Positions 1 to 6,402 of a stretch of DNA of 7,154 nt are shown here, in pieces. Positions within the stretch are counted from its first letter, which is position 1; each line of letters starts with the position of its first letter. Made by a program: the position numbers and the translations under genes. The notes under the pieces are model-generated. The model was not told the origin of the DNA and did not search any database. It was given only the letters and a program-made list of their open reading frames with translations. The DNA is taken from contig JAGLCH010000386.1 of the NCBI GenBank assembly GCA_023146355.1, forward strand, positions 1-7,154, given 5' to 3'. The DNA is from Bacteriovoracaceae bacterium. GTDB lineage: Bacteria > Bdellovibrionota > Bacteriovoracia > Bacteriovoracales > Bacteriovoracaceae.

Positions 1-79
1 CCGCGAAAGACAGGAGCCGAAGCGGTCTTGGGTGGATATGGGGTTACTTCAAAAAGAAATAGGAAGCTCAAGAATACGC
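1..79. other. edge fragment, coding strand unresolved
   Basis: This stretch is too short to assign. Three readings stay open. Plus strand from base 1 to a TAG at 91-93 gives a 30-codon tail with G-rich first codon positions (it includes GAEAVLGGYGV), overlapping the end of the hydrolase gene by 14 bp. Plus strand from base 3 to a TAG at 60-62 gives a 19-codon tail ending WIWGYFKKK with no overlap. Minus strand from a TTG at 69-71 runs off the left edge and would be a gene downstream of the hydrolase. The first 45 bases are visibly richer in G and C than the rest of the window. The end of a convergent plus-strand gene is slightly favoured because of the codon-position bias, but this is weak. 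Confidence 0.3.
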
Positions 80-967
80 TTACCTGCGGTTAGACCAAAT
101 CCACTGCCCGATAATTTGACGTAATTCACTTAGCCCCTCACGCTGATACCAGTAGTTTTGCGTAGCATTGGTGAGAATGACGTGTCCAATCAACGTTTTA
201 GGGTCAATCCAGATTGAAGTACCCGTAAATCCAAGGTGACCAAAAGTTTTAGCAGAACAGCCGGCACCAGCGACAGTGTTTTTGGGGTTATCTACCGTAT
301 CCCAACCATAAGCAAAGCGATGCTCATATGGTAATCTCTTTTCAACAGTACAGATGAAGTCAGTTTCACTTTGAAGTTTTAAAAGAGTCTGACAAATCCC
401 TGAGATAGTTCCAAAAAGTCCTGCATGAGTTGTGAATTCACCAATAACGTAGGCCTTATCATCATTAACATCTCCGCAAATAGGCTCCCCACCTCTAAAC
501 CCAGTATCGGGACAGGTAACATAGTCTGGAAGTTCTCGCCAAAAGCAAACTTCATCAGTCCAAAACTCGGCAGTAAGCTCACTCATCTTCTTACCGCTTT
601 TCTTCTCAAGCTCAAGCATAGTTCTCAGCGCCGAGTAATCGGAATACACCGTTTCACTTTCGACAATGCTGTAGCCCGAGATCAGCTCTTTCCAATCATA
701 TGCCGAAGGCCGTCCCCACGAAGGCAATCCTCCTCGGTGCTCTAATGTCAGCATCATTTCTTTATCAAAAAGCTCAGGATAATGATGGTAACTTGCTGTC
801 AAAGTTAAAGGCTTAGTAAGAGATGCTAGATCAAAATACATTCCCTCTGGCCGACCAAGGTCGAGAGTCTCAAAACTATTTTCATTAAAGTCGACGACTC
901 CCACCGCTATGGTGTCGAAGTTCTGCCGTTTCATATTTCTTAAAATAATATTTTTTAGTTCTTCCAT
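80..967 (-). CDS. cytoplasmic beta-lactamase-family serine hydrolase
   Basis: A 295-residue serine hydrolase of the class C beta-lactamase/penicillin-binding fold. Seen: the SxxK nucleophile motif SLTK (S49-K52); the second motif YSD (108-110), a common variant of YxN; and the third motif GHLGFTGTS with HLG at 244-246 followed by WIDP. HRGGLPSW (77-84) and the GD-N-D-AY...HAGLFGT block (165-187) also match this family. There is no signal peptide, lipobox or membrane segment, so it should act in the cytoplasm. Family members include esterases, D-aminopeptidases and peptidoglycan-related enzymes; the substrate cannot be read from the sequence. An in-frame TTG start at 1024 would add 19 residues, but those codons lie in the glyQS terminator and promoter, so the ATG at 965-967 is chosen. 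No good Shine-Dalgarno precedes that ATG; a -10 box six bases upstream suggests a leaderless transcript. Confidence 0.85.
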   Translation of the reverse strand: MEELKNIILRNMKRQNFDTIAVGVVDFNENSFETLDLGRPEGMYFDLASLTKPLTLTASYHHYPELFDKEMMLTLEHRGGLPSWGRPSAYDWKELISGYSIVESETVYSDYSALRTMLELEKKSGKKMSELTAEFWTDEVCFWRELPDYVTCPDTGFRGGEPICGDVNDDKAYVIGEFTTHAGLFGTISGICQTLLKLQSETDFICTVEKRLPYEHRFAYGWDTVDNPKNTVAGAGCSAKTFGHLGFTGTSIWIDPKTLIGHVILTNATQNYWYQREGLSELRQIIGQWIWSNRR

Positions 968-973
968 ACACCG

Positions 974-1001
974 AGTATAACATATCGTGCTATTACTAAA
1001 A
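974..1001 (-). promoter_or_regulatory. putative leaderless promoter of the serine hydrolase
   Basis: On the minus strand TATACT (974-979, five of six matches to the TATAAT consensus) is followed by exactly six bases (968-973) and then the ATG, so transcription would begin at or next to the A of the start codon. The -35 position (TTTTAG at 996-1001, 16-base spacer) is poor and falls in the T-tract of the upstream terminator. The region in front of the ATG has only a weak GG and no proper Shine-Dalgarno. The -10 box is seen; leaderless initiation is inferred. Confidence 0.5.
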
Positions 1002-1021
1002 GGCCCCGCAGATGCGAGGCC
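998..1021 (-). terminator. intrinsic terminator of glyQS
   Basis: On the minus strand an 8-bp stem, GGCCTCGC (1014-1021) with GCGGGGCC (1002-1009) including one G-U pair, closes a 4-base loop (1010-1013) and is followed by TTTT (998-1001). It starts 7 bases after the glyQS stop codon, the classic position for Rho-independent termination. It separates glyQS from the serine hydrolase transcriptionally. Confidence 0.85.
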
Positions 1022-1028
1022 CAAATAT

Positions 1029-2354
1029 CTAAAAACGAAGTCTTTCTCTTAAATAGTCACTGATCTTATCAAGAGGTACTCTCTCTTGAACCATGCTGTC
1101 ACGATCACGAACAGTAACAGCTTTATCTTCAAGAGTATCAAAATCAATAGTGATACAGTATGGAGTTCCAATCTCATCCTGGCGACGATACCGCTTACCT
1201 ATTGATTGAGAAACATCATACTCACACTTATAGTCCATCTGAATTTCTTCCAGAAGTTTTTTAGCTGGTTCTTCAAGCTTCTTTGAGAGTGGAAGAACAG
1301 CTACTTTGATTGGCGCGATTGCAGGGTGAAAGCGCATGACTACGCGCTCATTGTCTTCACCTTTATTTTCCACACGATAAGCATCACACATGAGGGCCAA
1401 AAGAGTACGATCACAACCAACCGAAGTCTCAAGAACGTATGGAAGGTATTTTTTATTTCCGTCCATAACATCGACATACTCAAGTTTTTTACCTGAATGT
1501 TCTTGATGTTGCTTAAGATCAAAATCAGTTCTGGAGTGAATTCCCTCCATCTCCCCCCAACCTATCGGGAACTTAAACTCAATATCTGTTGCCATATCGG
1601 CGTAGTGAGCAAGGTTATCACTATCATGTGGTGCCCAGCGAAGATTCTCAGGACGAAGTCCATTGTCTACGTGCCACTTATGGCGGCGCTCTTTCCAATC
1701 TTCCATCGCCTCTTTTTGAGTTCCAGGCTTGATAAAGTATTGCATCTCCATCTGCTCAAATTCACGAGTTCTAAAAATGAAATTACCAGGAGTGATTTCA
1801 TTTCTAAAGGCCTTACCAATTTGAGCAATGCCAAATGGAAGCTTCTTTCTCATCGTTCCCTGAACATTGAGGAAATTCACAAAGATCCCCTGGGCAGTTT
1901 CGGGTCTAAGATAAACATCAGCAGAGGTATCCTCAATTGGGCCCATCTGAGTTTTAAACATTAAGTTGAAGTTTCTTGGCTCTGTGAAAGTATCTTTCTT
2001 CCCACAGTTTGAGCATGCTGCATTGATATCAATATTATCAGCACGAAAACGCGACTTACAGTTTTTACAGTCGACTAGAGGATCGGTGAAGTTATCAATA
2101 TGGCCTGAAGCTTTCCATACATCTGGGTGCATCAAAATTGCAGCATCAATACCTTCAATATCTGGGCGATATGTCATCGCTTTCCACCAACGGCTTTTAA
2201 CATTGTTTTTCAGCTCAACTCCAAGTGGACCATAATCCCAACAAGATGCCAGACCACCATAGATCTCAGAACTTTGAAAAATATATCCACGCCTCTTACA
2301 GAGACTCACTAATTCACTCATACTTTCAAGATTGCTTTCAATCATCTCGCCCAC
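1029..2354 (-). CDS. glyQS: glycine--tRNA ligase, single-chain dimeric type
   Basis: Class II aminoacyl-tRNA synthetase that activates glycine with ATP and charges tRNA-Gly in the cytoplasm. The 441-residue chain is the homodimeric form, also annotated glyS, not the bacterial alpha2-beta2 enzyme. Seen: an N-terminal block with [14 protein letters not shown] (32-45); a zinc-ribbon-like set of four cysteines (C96, C99, C114, C117); [12 protein letters not shown] (124-135); [11 protein letters not shown] (148-158); class II motif 2 around FRNE...[11 protein letters not shown] (183-204); motif 3 ETSVGCDR (309-316); and a C-terminal anticodon-binding domain from about 343 to the end, with VAVLPLSKK and [13 protein letters not shown]. 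The start is GTG: AGGAG at 2361-2365 lies six bases upstream, whereas the next ATG (2343-2345) is 15 bases from that site. All catalytic motifs look intact. The gene is followed at once by an intrinsic terminator and is probably transcribed alone. Confidence 0.97.
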   Translation of the reverse strand: MGEMIESNLESMSELVSLCKRRGYIFQSSEIYGGLASCWDYGPLGVELKNNVKSRWWKAMTYRPDIEGIDAAILMHPDVWKASGHIDNFTDPLVDCKNCKSRFRADNIDINAACSNCGKKDTFTEPRNFNLMFKTQMGPIEDTSADVYLRPETAQGIFVNFLNVQGTMRKKLPFGIAQIGKAFRNEITPGNFIFRTREFEQMEMQYFIKPGTQKEAMEDWKERRHKWHVDNGLRPENLRWAPHDSDNLAHYADMATDIEFKFPIGWGEMEGIHSRTDFDLKQHQEHSGKKLEYVDVMDGNKKYLPYVLETSVGCDRTLLALMCDAYRVENKGEDNERVVMRFHPAIAPIKVAVLPLSKKLEEPAKKLLEEIQMDYKCEYDVSQSIGKRYRRQDEIGTPYCITIDFDTLEDKAVTVRDRDSMVQERVPLDKISDYLRERLRF

Positions 2355-2360
2355 AACTCA

Positions 2361-2365
2361 CTCCT
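2361..2365 (-). promoter_or_regulatory. Shine-Dalgarno that fixes the glyQS GTG start
   Basis: AGGAG on the minus strand, six bases before the GTG at 2352-2354. The spacing supports the GTG over the in-frame ATG nine bases further on, adding three residues at the N-terminus. Confidence 0.75.
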
Positions 2366-2380
2366 AATATCGATATTTTA
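2366..2380 (-). promoter_or_regulatory. 12-bp palindrome overlapping a possible glyQS -10 box
   Basis: AATATCGATATT (2366-2377) is a perfect 12-bp palindrome directly upstream of the glyQS Shine-Dalgarno. A minus-strand TAAAAT (2375-2380, five of six matches to a -10 box) overlaps its edge. No matching -35 is visible at 16-18 bases. The palindrome could be an operator for glyQS, but it is AT-rich and could also occur by chance. Confidence 0.3.
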
Positions 2381-2503
2381 AGTCACTAAATTTACCACGG
2401 ACGATCTAAAAAAGGTAGGAGCATCTGAGCACAGTTAAAATGTACTATTAGCTACTTACACTTATGCACTCTGTCCTAATATTTACTTGAATAAACAATC
2501 GCT

Positions 2504-2532
2504 TAGACAGTTTGAATGGGTTCCCCTAGAAT
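2504..2532 (+). promoter_or_regulatory. sigma70-type promoter of the GT4 gene
   Basis: TAGACA (2504-2509, five of six to TTGACA) and TAGAAT (2527-2532, five of six to TATAAT) are separated by the ideal 17 bases. Transcription would start near 2539, leaving about 20 untranslated bases that hold the AGGAG ribosome binding site (2549-2553). This is the best promoter match noticed in the window. Confidence 0.65.
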
Positions 2533-2558
2533 AGATTTATAAACACTTAGGAGATATT

Positions 2559-3647
2559 ATGAGCAACTCAATCTGCTTTTTTAATAGTTACCAAATCTGG
2601 GGTGGTGGCGAAAAATGGCACTTTTCCACAGCAGAGCAGGCCTTAAAGCGCGGTCATAGCGCGCTGATCCTGGCAAACACAGACTCAGAGATGGGGAAAA
2701 AAGCAAAGCTGGAGCTGGCCGGTTCTGTAGTTGAAGAAATATCTACGACCAAAAGCAGCTACTGGAATCCACTTTATATTTTAAAGCTTGTTTCAATCTA
2801 CAAAAAACATAATGTAGATACAGTTGTATTTAACTCCTTTGTAGATGTGAGAAATGGCGCAATTGCTGCTAAGCTCGCTGGTGTAAAGAGAATTGCAATT
2901 CGCTCAGGAATGCCCATAGCCCCTGCTGAAAAGCTTTGGTATCGTTTAAGCTTTGCTTGCCTCACTGACTTTATCTCTATCAGTGAAGAGATTGCTAATG
3001 TCTTCAAAATTGAAGCACCTCGCCTAATGAACAACCTTCCCATTACCTATATTTTTAATGGTGCCGACTTTGAATTTTATGGTGATATGTCGGGAACCCC
3101 TCTTTATCAACGACAAGGAAGCGAAGTTGTTTTAGGAAATCACTCTAGACTTTCTGAACAAAAGGGACTTACCTACCTCCTTCAAAGTTGTAAAAAACTT
3201 AAAGATCGAGGACTCAACTTTAAACTTCTGATTGCAGGTATTGGAGAAGAAGAAGAGAATCTTAAGGCACTTCAAAAAGAGCTTGGTCTTGAAGATCAAG
3301 TTACATTTTTGGGCTTCGTGAACAACATTAACGATTACATGGCATCGATTGATATTACTGCTTTCACATCTCTATGGGAGGGATCAACCAGAACCCTGGT
3401 CGAATCAATGGCATTTGGAAAGTCAGTTGTATGCTTTAACGCCTCAACAATGCCTGAGATGATCCGCGAGGATGAGAATGGTCTACTTGTTCCACTTAAA
3501 GATGTGGAGGCCTTTACGGAGGCCTTAGCGAAGCTTATTGAGGATGAGTCACTACGCCAAAGGTTTGAAAAAAGGGCGGTAGAAATCGCCCATGAAAAAT
3601 TTGATTATAATAAGAACATTCAGAAATTTTTCAATCTACTCAATTAA
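2559..3647 (+). CDS. glycosyltransferase family 4 (GT-B fold)
   Basis: A 362-residue retaining-type glycosyltransferase expected to move a sugar from a nucleotide donor to a lipid-linked or surface-glycan acceptor on the cytoplasmic side of the inner membrane. Seen: an N-terminal Rossmann half with the glycine-rich GGGEKW (15-20); a C-terminal half starting about 190 with NHSRLSEQKG (194-203), LLIAGIGEEE (223-232) and VTFLGFV (248-254); and the GT4 signature E-x7-E, here E274 and E282 in SLWEGSTRTLVESMAFG. The C-terminal helix (about 329-362) is typical. There is no signal peptide or membrane span. The ATG is preceded by AGGAG at five bases. The gene has its own promoter and runs opposite to its neighbours; its last 12 bases overlap the end of the convergent GT2-like gene. 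The nearby msbA and WaaE-like genes point to LPS or another envelope glycan. Donor and acceptor cannot be read. Confidence 0.92.
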   Translation: MSNSICFFNSYQIWGGGEKWHFSTAEQALKRGHSALILANTDSEMGKKAKLELAGSVVEEISTTKSSYWNPLYILKLVSIYKKHNVDTVVFNSFVDVRNGAIAAKLAGVKRIAIRSGMPIAPAEKLWYRLSFACLTDFISISEEIANVFKIEAPRLMNNLPITYIFNGADFEFYGDMSGTPLYQRQGSEVVLGNHSRLSEQKGLTYLLQSCKKLKDRGLNFKLLIAGIGEEEENLKALQKELGLEDQVTFLGFVNNINDYMASIDITAFTSLWEGSTRTLVESMAFGKSVVCFNASTMPEMIREDENGLLVPLKDVEAFTEALAKLIEDESLRQRFEKRAVEIAHEKFDYNKNIQKFFNLLN

Positions 3648-4526
3648 CTTAAAGTTCTTATACTCACCTATTCTGTGGCCGGTGCAGTTCTCTACAAAGT
3701 CAGCAAGAACTCGCCTTAGGTCTTTAACCTTGAAATCTAGTGGCAACTCGTGAATATTAATTTCATTACGGTGCTGCTCAATCCACTTGGACATTACCTC
3801 TGGATGCGTAGCTAAAAAACGCTTAATACCCCACATTCTTTTATACTCGAATTCCTGTTGCTTCTCAAAGTCCTTTCCATGGTAAAGCTTGTCCATCGCC
3901 TTTACCTTGCGTGCCATAACCTGTTCTTTTCTTGCCCAACCATAATGGTGAACAGTAGCATCAATCTGCTTACACTTTGGCTTGCTACCATCTTGAGTCT
4001 TAAACCCCTGAGCATCGAGGTGGCTGTGGATGCCACGACCATTTCGAATAAGACGTACTTCACGGCGATAAATTCGCTGAGTATATAAAATGGCATCTAC
4101 ATTTCCATAGAAGTGAAGGTACTTGAACACAAGGCCATCAAGTGTCTCATTCTTATCCATATCACGGACTCCCTGCTCAATAGCGGCGAAATCCTTTTCG
4201 TGGAGAGCTTCATCTCCCTGGATATACTGACAATACTTTCCCGAGCACTTCTCAAGAGCAATATTTGTTTGCTCAGAAAGAATAAGGCCCTTGCTAGTAA
4301 CTTCAGGATCCCAGTGAGACTTGGTAAATATATATTTATCACCTTGAAGATTGTCGCGTAGGAAATCATAGGTTCCATCATCCTTCACAAGGTTAGGATC
4401 ATCATAACCAACATTGATAACCACTTCATCGCAGAGAGGATCAATACTTTGAACACTTTCAAGAATGGGGTAACCGAGAGTCAGACCATTTTTAATAAAA
4501 GTAAAACCTGAAATTTGCTTTGCCAT
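3636..4526 (-). CDS. GT2-like glycosyltransferase cotranscribed with msbA
   Basis: A 296-residue protein resembling divergent GT-A glycosyltransferases (GT2 superfamily). Seen: an N-terminal beta-alpha unit, ISGFTFIKNG...YPILESVQSIDPLCDEVVINVGYDDP (5-44), which aligns with the donor-binding start of GT2 enzymes, although the usual opening strand with IPxYN is replaced by FTFIKNG; a YCQYIQGDEALHE segment (98-110) whose D105-E106 sits where GT2 enzymes carry the metal-binding DxD/DADE; and HHYGWARKEQVMARKVKAMDKLYHG (193-217), a histidine-rich block seen in a subgroup of uncharacterised GT2-like proteins. The C-terminal 80 residues are charged and unassigned. It is soluble, with no membrane segment. 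It starts 11 bases after the msbA stop, with AGG (4534-4536) as ribosome binding site inside that gap. Glycosyltransferase identity is fairly secure; sugar and acceptor are unknown, and an LPS-core or lipid A role is inferred from msbA. Confidence 0.82.
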   Translation of the reverse strand: MAKQISGFTFIKNGLTLGYPILESVQSIDPLCDEVVINVGYDDPNLVKDDGTYDFLRDNLQGDKYIFTKSHWDPEVTSKGLILSEQTNIALEKCSGKYCQYIQGDEALHEKDFAAIEQGVRDMDKNETLDGLVFKYLHFYGNVDAILYTQRIYRREVRLIRNGRGIHSHLDAQGFKTQDGSKPKCKQIDATVHHYGWARKEQVMARKVKAMDKLYHGKDFEKQQEFEYKRMWGIKRFLATHPEVMSKWIEQHRNEINIHELPLDFKVKDLRRVLADFVENCTGHRIGEYKNFKLIE

Positions 4527-4537
4527 ATTAGTACCTA

Positions 4538-6250
4538 TTAAGATTTTTGACTTAAGTCATATAGTTTTGAGTACTCTCCACTCATTTCCATCAGCTCATC
4601 GTGGTGCCCCTCTTCAACAACTTCTCCGTCTTTCATAACATAGATGCGATCGTAGTCTTGAATAGTTGAGAGGCGATGAGCGATGGCAATAACTGTTTTA
4701 TTTTGTGATAGCTCATCCAATGCTTGTTGCACTACTTTTTCAGATTCATTATCAAGTGCTGAAGTCGCTTCATCAAAAAGAAAAACGTCATTGTCTCTTA
4801 AAAATGCCCTTGCGATAGTAAGGCGCTGCTGTTGTCCACCTGAAAGCCTCGTACCTCGATCCCCAATCACAGTATCCAGCCCAAGAGGAAGTTTTGAAAT
4901 AAATTCATCAGCATATGAAACTCGGAGTGCTTTCTCAATTTGCTCCTCACTGTAGTTTTCGCCACAAATAAGGTTTTCACGAATGGTATCGTGAAAGAGA
5001 AAAATATCCTGGCTAACGAGACCAAAAAGGCTGCGAAGACTTGAGAGCTGAATTGACTCAATGGGATTATCATCAACAATAATAGAGCCCGGGTTTACAG
5101 GATAAAGACCTAAAAGCAGATTAATCAAGGTTGACTTCCCTGAGCCGGAAAGACCCACCAGAGCGACCTTCTCCCCCTTATTCGCAACGATATTAAGGTT
5201 CTTAATTACATCTCCCTCTCCATACGAAAAAGTGAGGTTTTTTACTTCAAGTTTACTATTAAAATTGATCGGTCGCTTACTTCCAGAATCTTTTTCATTT
5301 TCAATATCAAGGAGGCCAAAGATTCTTTCACTTGCCGCACGAGCTTGATTAATTTTAACATTCGCCTGCGAAAACTTTCTAATTGGATCCATCACCAATG
5401 CCATAGCAGCAATAAAGCTCGTAAAGCCACCTGGTGTTAATGCACCACTTTTCACTCTAAAGTAGGCAAAAACAATTATCCCAGCAAGACCGAGAGCACT
5501 AACCCACTCAACTGCTGGGTGAGCAAGCTCCTCAACTTTAGTAGTCTTCATCTGGGCATTGAGATAGCGACTTTGAACATCACCAAAGCGATTTTCAACA
5601 AAACTCTGAAGGTTAAATGCCTTGGAAATCTTCTGTCCTAGGATGCCTTCGGTAGAACTGTGAGTAAGCTCTCCAATTTCCTTTTGAACTTCTCGTTGAT
5701 TATTTCTGACTTTCTTTCCAGTCTTTTGGAAAATAATGACAAAAAGTGGAGCAATTGCAAAAAAGACAAGAGTCAGTTGCCAGTCCTGATAAACAGCAAC
5801 TCCTAAAAGTGCAATAGCAGTTACAGGCTCACGCACAAGGTCAATAATTGCGCGAACTGAGTTAGAAAATAATGAGGCATCATTTGAGATTACAGAAATA
5901 AGATGTCCCTGCTTGCTCTGAGAGTAGTAAGTCATAGGAAGACGCTGTAGCTTACCAAAAAGCTTTCTCTGCATTAGGCAGGTTGAGTCATATACAACAT
6001 AGCGAATCCAGTAAAAGTGAAAGAATCTCGCCGGAAGATTGATAGTGGCCGAAAGTAATATAATAACAGCGGGATAAGCAGCATCCCACAGAGTTGCATC
6101 TGGGCTCAATCCATTATCAAAAAGTGGCTTAACCATTGAAACCTGCCAAGCCTTGATGCCTGCGACGACAAGACCAAGTAGGAGAGAACCAACGATTCTT
6201 TTTTTATGCATCCCAACAAAAGGGAAAACTTTTTGGGCCATTAACCACAT
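4538..6250 (-). CDS. msbA: MsbA-type ABC exporter, lipid A-core flippase
   Basis: A 570-residue half-transporter with fused membrane and ATPase domains that should work as a homodimer in the inner membrane. The family flips lipid A-core (and phospholipid) from the inner to the outer leaflet using ATP. Seen: a type I exporter membrane domain (about 15-310) with hydrophobic segments near 18-35, 57-78, 142-175 and 250-290; an ATPase domain with an A-loop tyrosine Y343; Walker A GLSGSGKST (366-374); Q-loop Q414; signature LSGGQQQR (469-476); Walker B VFLFDEATSALD (489-500); and H-loop H525. All catalytic residues are present. Length matches MsbA (about 580). The first ATG is chosen because GGAG (6260-6263) lies nine bases upstream; a second in-frame ATG three codons later is too far from it. 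The assignment over other multidrug half-exporters rests on its length, its sequence character and the glycosyltransferase neighbours. It probably heads a two-gene operon with the GT2-like gene. Confidence 0.88.
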   Translation of the reverse strand: MWLMAQKVFPFVGMHKKRIVGSLLLGLVVAGIKAWQVSMVKPLFDNGLSPDATLWDAAYPAVIILLSATINLPARFFHFYWIRYVVYDSTCLMQRKLFGKLQRLPMTYYSQSKQGHLISVISNDASLFSNSVRAIIDLVREPVTAIALLGVAVYQDWQLTLVFFAIAPLFVIIFQKTGKKVRNNQREVQKEIGELTHSSTEGILGQKISKAFNLQSFVENRFGDVQSRYLNAQMKTTKVEELAHPAVEWVSALGLAGIIVFAYFRVKSGALTPGGFTSFIAAMALVMDPIRKFSQANVKINQARAASERIFGLLDIENEKDSGSKRPINFNSKLEVKNLTFSYGEGDVIKNLNIVANKGEKVALVGLSGSGKSTLINLLLGLYPVNPGSIIVDDNPIESIQLSSLRSLFGLVSQDIFLFHDTIRENLICGENYSEEQIEKALRVSYADEFISKLPLGLDTVIGDRGTRLSGGQQQRLTIARAFLRDNDVFLFDEATSALDNESEKVVQQALDELSQNKTVIAIAHRLSTIQDYDRIYVMKDGEVVEEGHHDELMEMSGEYSKLYDLSQKS

Positions 6251-6286
6251 AAGAAGTAACTCCAGTAAATATTTGACTATTTAGCT

Positions 6287-6315
6287 AGTTTAATACAGTT
6301 TTCATCGATTGCCAC
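6287..6315 (-). promoter_or_regulatory. weak candidate promoter of msbA
   Basis: On the minus strand GTGGCA (6310-6315) and TAAACT (6287-6292) are 17 bases apart; each matches four of six consensus positions. Transcription would begin about 30 bases before the msbA ATG. Spacing is ideal but the boxes are poor, so this is only a candidate. Confidence 0.3.
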
Positions 6316-6336
6316 TTGTTTTAGAGCGAAATTGAA

Positions 6337-6366
6337 TTTACGAATGAAGGGAAAACCTAGTATTAT
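6337..6366 (+). promoter_or_regulatory. candidate promoter of the WaaE-like gene
   Basis: TTTACG (6337-6342, four of six) and TATTAT (6361-6366, five of six) are separated by 18 bases, giving a start near 6373 and about 30 untranslated bases. It lies back to back with the msbA candidate promoter, their -35 boxes 21 bases apart. No strong Shine-Dalgarno precedes the ATG (only GAG at 6393-6395), which suggests modest translation. Confidence 0.4.
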
Positions 6367-6402
6367 TGAAGTGGTACTAACCATCATTTATTGAGCGCTA
6401 TT

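Noticed and set aside
61..82. Terminator after the serine hydrolase
   Set aside because: Only a 4-bp AAGC/GCTT stem with a long loop can be drawn before a broken T-rich stretch, too weak to call.
425..745. 106-codon plus-strand frame inside the serine hydrolase gene
   Set aside because: It is antisense to the conserved YSD and HAGLF blocks and has no domain or upstream signals.
968..1024. Extended serine hydrolase start at a TTG, adding 19 residues
   Set aside because: These codons run through the glyQS terminator hairpin and the -10 box, the start codon is rare, and family similarity begins after the internal ATG.
1497..2312. Several plus-strand open frames inside glyQS (for example 1497-1964 and 1966-2235)
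   Set aside because: They are antisense to strongly conserved synthetase motifs, have no ribosome binding site or recognisable domain, and arise from the codon pattern of the real gene.
2381..2503. Possible attenuator or T-box leader upstream of glyQS
   Set aside because: A minus-strand T-run (near 2408-2413) is present, but no GC-rich stem precedes it and no T-box or specifier elements can be recognised.
3858..4381. Short open frames on both strands inside the GT2-like gene
   Set aside because: They overlap a convincing glycosyltransferase frame entirely and show no family features.
4683..5079. Open frames on both strands inside the msbA ATPase domain
   Set aside because: They are shadows of the Walker/signature coding region.
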